Program-made: the position numbers and the translations under genes
In this document: positions 31,928 to 42,690 of the stretch, in pieces
Layout: each line of letters begins with the position of its first letter
Numbering within the stretch: position 1 is the first letter of the stretch
NCBI GenBank assembly: GCA_905147135.1
Contig: LR990059.1
Span: 12,361,001-12,425,000, forward strand
Direction: 5' to 3'
Length of the DNA stretch: 64,000 nucleotides
Origin: Blastobasis lacticolella
Taxonomy: Eukaryota; Arthropoda; Insecta; Lepidoptera; Blastobasidae
Notes under the pieces: generated by a model
The model's database searches: none
Told to the model about the DNA's origin: nothing
The model's input: the letters and a program-made list of their open reading frames with translations, nothing else

Positions 31928-32262
31928 CATCATCTTGGCGTTAATGTCCCTTTTGTGCTCTCGCGCACGAGGGCTGCGGGTCAGCCTTGACCATGATCCA
32001 GAATTTGGCAGATCAGATAACTACAATGGAGCGACTGCCACCGTCACCCTGCTACCAGAGGAACCAGACCATATTGGATCACGGTTACACATTCAGTCGC
32101 CAGTGCAGGTTTAATCACGATGTTTACCCTCACCGTAAGAACATCGGTTAGTATTCAACTAATGTACATAACTCAGAATAGGGTCATTGGTGATTCGAAC
32201 CCGGTACCTCTCGCTTAAGAGTCGGATACCCTGACCGCTCAGCTACCTACGCTCTCGCCTTA
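31928..32262 (-). mobile_element. tRNA-derived SINE (family A), full length
   Basis: The minus strand starts with a tRNA-like head (about 32262-32190: AGCTGAGCGG A-box-like, GGTTCGAATC B-box) and passes through the family body. It ends GCCAAGATGATGATGAT at 31928-31944. This is the best reference copy in the window along with 54222. Confidence 0.87.
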
Positions 32263-32646
32263 GCCTGATTATTATTATGGAATGTGGCAGCGGGATGAGC
32301 AGACTCCTGACTCACAAGACCGATTTCAACACGTCATCACTCCAGCTTTATTTATGTTATAAAGTTTATTGTTGAAGTAAATCTTGTGGGTATTTCCGTT
32401 GGGCTCGATCGGAAGCCATCATATCCGCGCCGGTATCGCCCGATGTTCCGTTTCCACGCTTTTGTGTTTATTATAATTATAATCATTTCAATGCGAATCA
32501 TGTGCCGTTATGGAGTTCGAAAACCTTTGCGTGGTTATTGTCGGGACCTCCGGTGTGATATACAGGCTGCTGATTTTATTAGACAAACTTTGTTATTTGA
32601 ATAAAACAACGCGACGAATTGAGAACCTCCTTTTTAGAGTCGGTTA
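32263..32646. other. Gene-free stretch
   Basis: No feature found. The ORF at 32386-32604 has no recognisable content. Confidence 0.35.
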
Positions 32647-32851
32647 AAATGAAACGTTTAAATGCGAATATGGAGGAGTGGAATGCGTTGCCTGCGAGTG
32701 TGTTCCCTGATCAATATAATCTGGATGCCTTTAAGGCTAGAGTGAATAGGCTGTTCCTAGACAGGCATGCCCCATCATAGACCGCATCGTCACTTACCAC
32801 CAGGTGAGGTGGCGGTCAAATGCCTGGCTAGTAAAGTAATAAAAAAAAATA
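32647..32851 (+). mobile_element. Non-LTR retrotransposon 3' end (ORF C-terminus plus tail)
   Basis: The frame reads [13 protein letters not shown], then [14 protein letters not shown] and a TAG stop, the usual end of a Jockey/CR1-type reverse transcriptase protein. A short 3' UTR (CATCGTCACTTACCACCAGG) and an A-run (32840-32850) follow. It is truncated to about 30 codons. Confidence 0.7.
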
Positions 32852-33307
32852 TATGGAGTTCTTACTCACACTTATATGTAAAATAAGTATTAATGTAGGG
32901 TCGTTTTTACCAAAATTTTTTTTACTTTTCATTACGTTGGGTTAGTAGATATAATTAAAATAAATGACTAAATTACAAGTCTGCCCTAATTACATGTTTA
33001 AAGAGATACCACAACCGACGCGACTAGGTACTTACTAATTACGAAATTAGGTAGCTATTATTTGTTTAATTGAGTTAATCAATGATCCGAACACAATAAT
33101 TGACTTTGAAAGAGACATACTAGTTACATCGCTTATGGTAGCGTTTGGCGGTAGTGTTACTAAGGGTTGCAATACAAAAACAAAAAGAAATAGTGACGTA
33201 AACAAAAAGCAGTAGATTGGGAGATTTGATTTTGAGATACACATGAGTGATCCTATAACGTTTGATATTTGACGTACTAGGGTTCAGTACATAAAGCCGA
33301 TATCCGA

Positions 33308-33551
33308 ACCTAACCGACAGAAAAAGTCTTGTAACCCCGACCAAGTTTATTTAAACTCAAATATTTCCTAAACTACAGAATCTAAGTTATATATTGAAAC
33401 TAAGCTAAGAACCATCTCGAATAAACTGACTTTCAATTACAGAAAACCGCATTCAAATAAGTCCATCCGTTCGGGAGCTACGATTCCACAGACAGATACA
33501 CAAAGACACACGTCAAACTTATAACACTCCTTTTTTTCGTCGGGGGTTAAA
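33308..33551 (+). mobile_element. MITE family I, near full length
   Basis: The left part has AACCGACAGAAAAAGTC and TAACCCCGACCAAG; the right end is TTCGTCGGGGGTTAA. Inverting the right end gives TTAACCCCCGACGAA, matching the left TAACCCCCGACC, so short inverted termini with TTAA are present, suggestive of a piggyBac-type MITE. Confidence 0.65.
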
Positions 33552-33586
33552 AATAGATACCAACTTGCATACTTTTATTTTTAGTA

Positions 33587-33717
33587 ATAAATGAATAAAC
33601 ACACGCTGTACCACAATCGATCGTAGTCGGTATGTCGACAAGACCAGGGTACCGCAGTCCGCTCCCTACGCTGAATTACAATCATATAAATCTCAATAAA
33701 TTCCACTAAATTATAAT
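33587..33717 (+). repeat. Direct repeat, first copy (partner 34060-34185)
   Basis: AATGAATAAACACACGCTGT, ATCGATCGTAGTCG and GGTACCGCAGTCCGCTCCCT are shared with the partner. It ends CCACTAAATTATAATAAT, where the family F element begins. Confidence 0.75.
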
Positions 33718-33960
33718 AATCATCATCACACCCCGTAACAGTCCACTGCAGGACTTAGGGCCTCTCCCACGAAAGGGGAGGTTATTGCCATAATCTCCAC
33801 GCTTAGCAGGCAGGTTGGAGATCGCAGTGTTTATAAATAACAATGGAAAATGCTGCTGCCCATTTTCCAGACTACGGAGATTCTTCATATTTTGCCTTGA
33901 AAACATTAGTCGCCTTGTACGACACCCATGAGTGTAAGGGGTTGGTGCTATTCTACTCTG
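33718..33960 (-). mobile_element. Repeat family F, near full length
   Basis: A CATCATCA tail lies at the left, then AACAGTCCACTGCAGGACTT, CTGCTGCCCATTTTCCAGAC and CGCCTTGTACGACACCCATG. It is shared with 25383, 51752 and 56401. The GAT-type tail suggests mobilisation by an RTE-type LINE. Confidence 0.7.
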
Positions 33961-34059
33961 CCGGACACCACACGGCCATAATTATATCTAACAATATAGT
34001 TTAATTAATTATGTACAATAGATTACGCCTTGCAGATTTTCCCTAAAAATTACGAGGCA

Positions 34060-34185
34060 GTATGAATGAATAAACACGCTGTACCACGATCGATCGTAGT
34101 CGATATGTATTCGGACAAGACCCGGGGTACCGCAGTCCGCTCCCTACGCTGACTAAACTCCACTAAATTATAATAATATAGCCTA
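34060..34185 (+). repeat. Direct repeat, second copy (partner 33587-33717)
   Basis: Same order of landmarks as the partner with small indels. About 340 bp separate the copies. Confidence 0.75.
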
Positions 34186-34289
34186 ATAACTGCGTAACGG
34201 TATACTAATGCCCGGGAAGGGGTCGCGTGTATGGCCATCGTTTTCCTGGCACGTTCTTTTGTTGCCATTTTGGTGACTTGCAGGTAATA

Positions 34290-34406
34290 ATGTATTCGTG
34301 GACAAATTCACACAGCGGCATCTAACCCCAAACTAAGCAAAGCTTGTGCTATGGGTGCTAGATAACTAATATACTACTTAAATACTTTTTAAATACATAC
34401 TTATTA
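34290..34406 (-). mobile_element. SINE family D, head missing
   Basis: GGACAAATTCACACAGCGGC and AGCAAAGCTTGTGC are present, but the copy stops before the tRNA-like head. Confidence 0.7.
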
Positions 34407-35096
34407 TGGGACGGTGGAGTTTGCGAGTAGATAGTATGCCTTGCTGTAAGTTCAGGTATATAAGTAACCGTTTTAGAAGTAAACATATTTTGGTCAGGCT
34501 TTTTGCTTTCTCCTGACCAGCTGGCGGTATAAGACCCCGTTTTTTTTTATTTGATGAAATTAAGGTAAGAATCCGATCTAGTGCATATTTATTTTGCTAT
34601 ACGTATACGGTAGTATGTACTGTTATGCCACTGTTGCTAACCCGCAACAAATACTTCATCTCGTTCTCGAACTCGAGAATCCCATAGGTACCATATTCTG
34701 TAAGGCATTGAAACCCAAAACGTATTAAGGGCTTGTAATTGAATCTTGCAGCGAAAGCCGTATTCTATACCATATCTAATCCTAACACCTAGTCCAAATT
34801 ACCTGCCATTAAAAACGTGAATATCGCAGAATCTTAACACGAAATATTCCAGCATTACGTAAGGGGAAGCTGGGGCAAACGGGAGAGGAAATTTCATGAG
34901 GCTCGCGAACATTCCGCATCCGATGCGGCGAGACGGGCCGAAACGAATATTTCAATATTACCTTTTAGCTACGTAAGAAATGTATGTCAACTCTTGGGTA
35001 AACTCGTCACATATTCAGATCATACACGCATACATAGGCGAGATATATTGCACACGTGCAAGGATTCTCAAGTACTATTGATTAACCACCGTCTTA
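34407..35096. other. Gene-free stretch
   Basis: No feature found. Confidence 0.4.
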
Positions 35097-35351
35097 GTTA
35101 AAATAAAAATAAATATTCGTGGACAAATTCACACAGCGCCATCTAGCCCCAAACTAAGCAAAGCTTGCGTTATGGGTGCTATACAACTGATAAACTACTT
35201 ATATATTTTTAAATACATACTTATTATACATGTAACACCCAGACCTGTAACTAAAATTAATTATTTCAAGCGTCCGGAAATCGAACCCGGGACCTCTGCA
35301 TGGCAGACCAACTTTAAACCAATGTTAACCAACTGAACCATTCAGATCGTC
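35097..35351 (-). mobile_element. SINE family D, full length
   Basis: Tail AAAATAAAAATAAATATTCG, body as at 34290, then the tRNA-like head with B-box (GGTTCGATTTCCGG reading minus, about 35275-35300). Confidence 0.78.
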
Positions 35352-36239
35352 AAACTAAAGGTACACATTTATTGTATACTGGCCTAAATATCATTTCTTT
35401 TGTTACAGAACACCTGTACGATGAGGCAGCGATAGTAGCGCCAATATCCGGACGTGACGTCATCACAGACAGGTTTGTCAGAGTTTTGGTTAAGGGTCCC
35501 TGCCATCCCTGCTCTCCTCAGAGCAATTTTTTATTTCATACACGTACTTCGGTCGTATCCTATCGACGTATTTCCACCGAAGAATTACGAATTCCTTGGG
35601 CGAAGCGCACGATAAATTATGTTGCTAAAATATGTAGCGATGACAGGTGCTTTTGTGTGTAATATTGAATTAAATGATAATCAGAACGGTGGCTTTAGAA
35701 GTTAATTGTAGCAGGTGTTTATGGTACACGTAATAAAATTAACAACTACGAATTACAATGTAGTTGAAAAAAGTCTTCAGCTAACCAAAATACTCTCTAA
35801 TTATTGGTTTATTTTTCATAGACAACAAATAAACAATATTTTACAAAGTAGATAATAAAGAGCACTACCTACATATTACTATTTTTTTAAATTGTTTCAT
35901 ACACTATTTAATTTTAAAAACAATATTTTTACTAAATTAAACTAAGTAAAGATCGCAGCAGTATTATTCGTTTTCCATATTGGACAATACAGTGCTTATC
36001 AGACCAATAATCTAAAATATAATTAATAATATTGACCCATTTCTTCTTGAATCGTTTGGCTCATCAATCATCGTCGGGTTCATTGCGCATGCGCGTTGCG
36101 TAACGCACGATAATCGCTCCCATCTTGCATCGGCATCACTATACCATATACAGTGGGTAAAAAAATACCCTGTCAGATATGTGAAGGTTGTCATTTATTC
36201 CCAACTAGTGGACCTGGTGCTTACTTCGTTCGTGTACAG
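35352..36239. other. Gene-free stretch
   Basis: The 96-codon ORF at 35372-35662 begins next to a splice-acceptor-like TTTTGTTACAG, but no domain or donor supports an exon. The remainder is AT-rich. Confidence 0.3.
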
Positions 36240-36410
36240 TTTACCCCTACCTACCCTTTTTTTTCTTGCTTATAAACCTTCCTCTTTGAGTCACTCTGTC
36301 TATTGTTGAGAACCTTATTAAAACCCGTTTTGTAGTTTAAAAGATCTAAGCGTACATAGATACATCGGGACAGACGGCGGAAAGCGACTTTGTTTTGTAC
36401 TATGTATAGA
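36240..36410 (-). mobile_element. Non-autonomous Helitron (family K), 3' end lost
   Basis: The minus-strand start TCTATACATAGTACAAAACA is at 36410. The body matches 26101-26272 almost throughout. Confidence 0.65.
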
Positions 36411-36504
36411 CTGGGTGCCTTCCTATTTCGGCATTCATGACTTTTACGTTTAGGTAGAGAGTCGACAGAGAAAATTAAGTACTTAGATTTTATTTGTTAA
36501 TATA

Positions 36505-36555
36505 AAATGAGTACCTGTGGGACAGATGCGTAAGCTTTATGTATGTATGTAAATG
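36505..36555 (-). repeat. Short repeat family L
   Basis: TGTGGGACAGATGCGTAAGC followed by TTTATGTATGTATGT. Related copies are at 41320-41385 and, inverted, 53275-53345. Confidence 0.5.
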
Positions 36556-38354
36556 AGTTTGCTCTTAATTTGTATCGTAGAAGAATTAATGTTAAGAATA
36601 TTTTAGAAGACCTTGCCATATAGGTAGATGCTCCAATTAAGAACTTTGGTAGCGATATTGGAATATATTTAAAAGATTATTTTCAGATACCTGTGTATTT
36701 TTAATTTTAATAAGTCGTACCTCGTTTTAGTTTTTTTTTTTCGATTTTGTTTAATGGCAATAATTTCTGTAATTATTTTTTAATGGTTTGTATGCGGATT
36801 TCTATCTATGTCCATTTCGATCGGTCAGTGATTTTCGTTACACCCTGTACACTAGGACTAGAGCACCGGGACTCACTGGTGTCCTAACTGGTAACAATGG
36901 ATGGCCCCAGCATTGGTAATGAGCACACGACGAATGGAAGGAAGTGTGTGTTTCGGGCCCGTTCCTTACCTGTGACTAATTTCTTTCGAATGGTGTGACG
37001 GTGCCTTTGTCTTCTAAGTGGTGGTTATGGGATTAATAAGTTAGTATTGCCACGGTTTACGATATTGATTTTGAAGGGATAGCAAAAAGTACGCCGTACG
37101 TAAAAGTCTTCTTTAGTGATGATGATGATGTTAGAATAAAAACAATATCAAAAAGTGAAAATAATGTTTTTACGTAGCTGATTATGAACACCTAAGTTAT
37201 GCATGTGGCTGAAATAAAATGATCTCGACTTCAAGTTATCGGCAAAACATGGCAGATTTATGATTTTAAGTCATCAATATTTTGTGTCTTCTGGCGGCCA
37301 TCATGATGGTCATGATAACTTACTGAGTCTAAATAGACTAAATAGCTTTGGGTGCTAGTAACGTGTAACGAATGTTGTTTCTTGAAAAATAAATTTGTTT
37401 GGTTTCGAAACAACTGAGTGACGAGCGTTGCCGTTTAAGCTTACAAGCACATAAATTCATAATCAAACGGACTTTGTGAGGTACATTATATATACTCCAA
37501 TGTTCGCTAATAGGGAAAGATGAATGTAGAGAGAGATCAAACTTAAATTATTTATTTATTTATTTATTTATTGCTTCATAAGTTACATTAACATTATGAA
37601 CCCTTACGGGCACTGCAAGTTTAAACTTAAAATTAAGTATTATGCATAAACAAAGGTTAAGTAATAAATTGTGTACATACTTATGGTTTTGTACCAAGTT
37701 ATTCATTAAATTATTAAATATATCTTAAATTAAGCCGTATTATCTTATGATCTTGAGCTTATTCGGTCCTTTTTGGCGTACATTTAGGGTATTGAAGTTT
37801 GAGTTTATTATGCCCAGCTTTATTGGAGAGTTGATTGCATATAAGCTACTTGTTCAGTCATATAACGAATTGGCTGACTATTTAGTCCATATTGTTATAT
37901 AGATTACCATATGGTCAGATGGCTAGCCATGGCCACCTAATTTGTCCAATGCCTGTACATAAAATTTAAATGTAAGACACGAGACGTAAGATCAAAGAAG
38001 AACGTGATTTTAAAGACTTCCGTCATCCGTTAACGAAATCGTGCGCCTGAGAATTTTAATTATGTATTTTAGAGATAACGTCTTCCAGACCAGTGTATGG
38101 CAGTGGTAATCGTTTCCCCTGACGACGCAACGTCCAGAATTTCGACATCCTTATAATGTGTAAATTTGTAAAAGTATATTTACACTTTTTTGTTCCTTGC
38201 TCTTTTGACACGATCAAAAGGTTAAAACTTAGTGTACTGTAGTTGGCTCGCCGATGGCTAGAAGCAGCGATATCGTGTAGTATTTCACTGTACCTACCCA
38301 ACGTGGCAATGGATTCTTCTGTCTGTGCTGTTAGGATTCTTCTACCTACATTTT
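36556..38354. other. Gene-free AT-rich stretch
   Basis: It contains a mariner-type end-like phrase (TTACACCCTGTA near 36840), a GAT run (37121-37132) and a (TTTA)n microsatellite at 37546-37573. No gene is supported. Confidence 0.4.
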
Positions 38355-38445
38355 TCCCGCGACTTCGTCTGCATAAAACCACATTGAATTTTGGGAAAAG
38401 CTATACCTTCTGTTAGACCCTGAGAATGAGTGAAAGAACTTTTAA
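38355..38445 (-). mobile_element. Helitron 3'-region fragment
   Basis: CCCGCGACTTCGTCTGCAT is the inverted form of the GACGAAGTCGCGGG hairpin region of lepidopteran Helitrons (compare 44157 and 44835). The CTAG terminus is lost. Confidence 0.45.
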
Positions 38446-38904
38446 AATCTGTTAAGTAGTTCGGCTCCCGAGACTGTTCCAGACATGAACCAGAGTCCTC
38501 AGCTGAAGACCTTTGTCAACCTCACTTCGTCAATGGTATTAGGAGGCACATCTAACGAGTGGCGAGCTCATTGCGGACTCACATTTCGTACCTTAAAAAT
38601 CCAGCTGTCTCTTCTGTCTCTAGCAATTTACCACGAGTGTGAGAGAGACATGCAGCTAACACCCTCATCCCTCACGCATACAAATCGAAGTCGAACGGTT
38701 CAAAAGTACGGCGCGCGAAGTTTGATTAGTGACTGACGAACATAATATGCATTTATGCATACGTCAGCCCCTTTGCTAACCAACAGGAATTGCAGTAGTG
38801 ACATGCCTGTGAATTAAGTTTCTGTACAATGTACAATGACGTATGCAATCCAAGTTCCGAAGTCTTGCATAATTAGCAAGTAACACTGTCGCGCATCGGA
38901 CTGC

Positions 38905-39111
38905 ATGATTGCATCGCGACCCGCTCACCGAGTGCGGGCGAACACCGCTGCCACAATGGACAATAGCCTGTTTGACATTCCGGTGCGCGGGCGCAGGCTT
39001 GTAAGGAAGCAGCGACGTGCGCGCCGGTGTCGCTGCGGCCGCCCCGGCCGACGTGGGAATTGCTTCCTCTGTCGGTCTAATGTTAGGTGTCCAAAAGATA
39101 TAAACAAGTAA
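38905..39111 (+). CDS. Small Arg/Cys-rich ORF in a CpG-rich patch, doubtful
   Basis: The plus frame of 68 codons contains an inner ATG (38956, context CCACAATGGAC) that would give a 51-residue peptide starting MDNSLFDIPVRGRRLVRK, with four cysteines and many arginines. Against it, two other frames (minus 38925-39107 and minus 38776-39165) are open over the same GC-rich stretch, so absence of stops may reflect base composition only. No signal peptide and no known domain. No poly(A) or splice signal is convincing. An unannotated first exon, promoter CpG patch or chance ORF are all possible. Confidence 0.2.
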   Translation: MIASRPAHRVRANTAATMDNSLFDIPVRGRRLVRKQRRARRCRCGRPGRRGNCFLCRSNVRCPKDINK

Positions 39112-39229
39112 CAGTCGCTCCGATTTGGCTGGAGCCGACCAACCGTCAGTTACAGTCAATACCAATCCTTACGATGTACAAAATAAAGTCGCTTTTGGAA
39201 TAATTCGGATGCGCTTGTAAGCCGACCTT

Positions 39230-39245
39230 GGTCGGACGTCCGACC
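39230..39245. repeat. Perfect 16-bp palindrome
   Basis: GGTCGGACGTCCGACC, immediately preceded by a further GCCGACCTT half-site. It may be a binding site for a dimeric factor; this is inference only. Confidence 0.3.
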
Positions 39246-41319
39246 ACGTCCCTGCACCCAAAAGCTGAAACCGATAGGTACCTACTAATTGGTGTTGTCG
39301 ACGTCAAGCATTAAGCTGGTTTTCCATCTTAGTGGCATAAAAACAAAGTCGGTGGGAACAGTCAAGAACCCAACGTTTTTAGGCAGTAAATTATATCCAC
39401 TAAAAGCATTAACAACTCGTGGTCAAGACATTAATAAGTGACAGCTTCTCTGAGACACGCCATAATGAACCTACATATCACAAGTTATTTATCAGGCAGA
39501 TTAGGTAGATGTCACAGTTTATTACAATTTAACTTAGATATTTCTAAAAAAATATTTATGGTGTTAACAAACTCGACTGCACCAAATAGGGTAGGACTGA
39601 CCCAGTTATGTCAAATCTCTATTTTATGAAATAGTTACGTTACAAAAGGTCATAAGAATAAACCCCATTTCATTACGATAAATTCGTTGTTATCCGACTC
39701 ATTAATTCCATTTAGCGACACAAACATTTCTTATTTACTTAACACGCGTACCTAGAGGATAATGTCAGTTCGTTTAGTAATCAATACGCAATACTGTCCA
39801 CAGTAATTGCTTGCTCTCGGCAAATTAGAGCACAGCTTAATGAAGCGGAACATTAAAATTTTCCTCGTGGTGTGGCGTCACAGTCGGGTTCAGTAACCCT
39901 AAACTACCGGCGGGTGCTTCTTACCCGCACGCTACCCGCGGCAACTCCGTGCCCCAGTTTCTATCTCGTGAGCATTTCTTTCCATCTTTCGTTCCAGCCT
40001 TTTGAAGCTCATTCACACATTATGCAGTTACACCGCGCGGTTGTGGTTACGTTACGAATTCAAATTAGGGAAACTCATCGCTTTGGAGATTATGCGAATC
40101 GTTTATTTATTTTTCCGACATTTTATCGCTGAATTAAATTAATTTCCCGTTTATTAATGACAAATAAAAACCACAAACTTTACTAACTTACTTACCTATT
40201 TCTTAGTTATTGGAATATGTATAACTTATATGTTGTAATGAAACACTGTAATAATCCAATTAAGTAACTGTAGCAGTTAATCGTAATGCGTCTTAATAAC
40301 TCAGACCGCGACAACACAATGAAGACGATTCGAACCCCAACGACTTAATCGAGATTCATTGGAGCGTGCCCCATTAGTTCCTGAGTTAACCCTTCAGCAA
40401 CCGCCAAGGGTCTAGCGGGCCCGGTTGAGCACCGACCTATTTCCCACGCCGGTCGTGCTGACTTTGCATACAGCCTAGGCTGGGTTCGTCGCCTGATAAG
40501 TTTACTCGCGAGTCCATCATGCAAGTGTACGCGTTAGACATTTCTTTAGGATGGAGCAATTTATGTAAAACGGTTAAACATATTATGTGAGTGATTGAAA
40601 TCGATGTACAGGATAGCCATTTGGTACACAGGTACTTTAGGTTAAAACAATAATTTTGAGCGGTAGTTCTTAAAAATATTCCCATTACTGATACAGTTAG
40701 TTACATTTGAGATTCTGAATTTTTAAAACTGGTTCAACCGAAATATTGGTTCAACGTAGGTATTTAGGCCCAAGAATGACCCCTGTAAAAATTGCAGTAC
40801 AAGGCCATGAGTCCCGCAAGATATTCCTAAAGATAAATATTTTGATTTATGACAGCAAAATATTTTAGGTGTTTGCAATTCCGGGCGACCTGGGTACATA
40901 ATACCCGAGAGTCAGATAGTTCCCGAAGTTCCGAACACTTTCCCATGCTGTCTAGATCAGATTGCAGATCAGTCGCACGATTAGTTGGACGGATTCTGCG
41001 GTGTAGTTTAGTTGAATTAGCAGTACACAGAACGGGATTCCGAACTTTCTGTGATGGGTTGGAACTTAGTTTTGATTCAATCGGCCAGTTTATAATTGTT
41101 GGCGAAGCATCGGAACTTGCTTGCGTTACCTCAAAATTTTCAAATGGGTACGGGTAGGTACTCGTGAACTTCAATGTGCCTATTATGCCTATTAAGTGAT
41201 GATCCTTTCGCCACACTTGTTAATTTATTTGTATTAATATTACAATTGTAAAAATGTAAAATAAATATATATAAAATCGTAAGGATCAAAGTAAAAGGAT
41301 CGTATCAAGCAAAGTTGCT
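39246..41319. other. Gene-free stretch
   Basis: Overlapping ORFs on both strands at 40827-41216 cancel each other as evidence. No repeat or domain was recognised. Confidence 0.35.
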
Positions 41320-41385
41320 GTCCATAGTCCCTGCCTACCCCATCTGTGGGACAGAGGCGTGAGCTTTATATATGTATGTATAATA
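41320..41385 (-). repeat. Short repeat family L
   Basis: ATAGTCCCTGCCTACCCCAT, GGGACAGAGGCGTGAGCTTT and a TATGTATGTA tail match 53275-53345 inverted. Confidence 0.6.
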
Positions 41386-41839
41386 GTAAGGCTCGTTTAA
41401 ATTATTATTTTCTGAGCGTACAATATAATTGTCTCCCCGACAAATCCAAGGTGAAGTAATTGACTCGATGTTGATTTATAGGCGAAGTACTACAAGCAAC
41501 AATTTGTAACCTCACTGCAGTATTTCGCTGCGGGCTGTTACAGACCTCTATACGTAGTATCTCTAGCACATATTATATCGTACGTTTGTTCGTACCTATG
41601 TTTACATTTCACGGTACACAGCTACGTGAAGTACAATACAGGCTTTGAAAGTTTGCCGTCGAATAGGACGTGCTCGTCGCTTGCGGTTTACGAGTTACCA
41701 ACTTGCTCAACTGTGTCAATGAAACAATGTTAGGAAAAATATTGGGTCAGGTTTGCTCTCGGCATATTAATGTGTGCTAAGCTCGGAGTACTGAGAGACT
41801 TGACCTCTTTAACGAGAAATACCATCCTTTATATGGATA

Positions 41840-42230
41840 TGTCGCAGCCGGATGGTTAAATTAGCCGGTTAACTAAACGGCTAGCTTTTTGAGCAGTTAT
41901 TTAGTTGAAAATTTGCCAGTTTCATAAGATTTTAAAGTAATGTTGAAAAAACAATATTACCTCGAGTTTACGCAGCTCTTCCACACATTGTTCCAATGCT
42001 AACCTACCCACACTAACTTCAAAGTATAATAATAGTTTGCATTAGGTTTCTATTCGGTTAGTTTAGGTTAGCATTATGACAATGAATGGAAGAGCTCCGT
42101 AAACTCGAGGCAATATCGTTCATTTGACTTTACTTTCAAAGTTCATGAATTTGGCCAATTTTCAATTAAATAACTGCTTAAATAGCTAGCCGTTTGATTA
42201 ACCGGCTAATTTAACCATTTGACTGCGACA
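41840..42230. mobile_element. Fold-back element of 391 bp with about 170-bp arms
   Basis: The left arm (from TGTCGCAG at 41840 to about 42015) returns inverted in the right arm (about 42055-42230, ending CTGCGACA). Shared blocks are ATGGTTAAATTAGCCGGTTAA, AACGGCTAGC, GCAGTTATTTA, CCTCGAGTTTACG, AGCTCTTCCA and ATGCTAACCTA. GATA flanks both sides (41836-41839 and 42231-42234) and may be a 4-bp duplication. There is no coding. Confidence 0.8.
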
Positions 42231-42584
42231 GATATATACCTAGTAGTACAAAGCTATGACGCAAGCGAAACCAGGCAAAATAAATGTGGATATTTGTTAT
42301 TTGCTTGTCCTGGATGTACTACTAGGTACCTAAGTTCGTGAATCACGCAAAAAGTAACTCCACAAAAGGCGTTTGATACCTATACAAGTATATATATTGA
42401 TGGGGTGTCATCATCATTCTATTGTATCCCTGCTTATAATAAATAATAAAAGTCTTTATTACGGATGACAAAGATCCATGCATCAAATTCGAAATATAAA
42501 AATAAAGTAAAATTTAATTTGTTGAAATTACAAGTACAACGTCAATATCTTAATGTCATCTCTGGTTCCCGTTCTGGTGCGCAG

Positions 42585-42690
42585 ATAGTCAATACTTCTG
42601 TATGGAACTATATTATGCCAGGGTCCGCTTTCCTACTCTTTTTCTCCACTTTGGCGGGTCTTTGGCATCCCCCATCATCCGTCAGGGTGG
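42585..42690 (-). pseudogene. LINE ORF C-terminal fragment
   Basis: The minus strand reads GDAKDPPKWRKRVGKRTLA then a stop, a diverged version of the DAxxRxKWRxxxRKADP end seen at 6980 and 21540. Confidence 0.5.

Noticed and set aside
35270..35351. Minus-strand tRNA-like sequence
   Set aside because: It is the head of SINE family D, shared with 4.4 and 9.75 kb.
38056..38382. 108-codon minus ORF starting MVLCRRSRGKN
   Set aside because: It begins inside a Helitron fragment and shows no known domain.
40827..41216. Opposing ORFs of 129 and 102 codons
   Set aside because: Mutual antisense shadows with no recognisable content.
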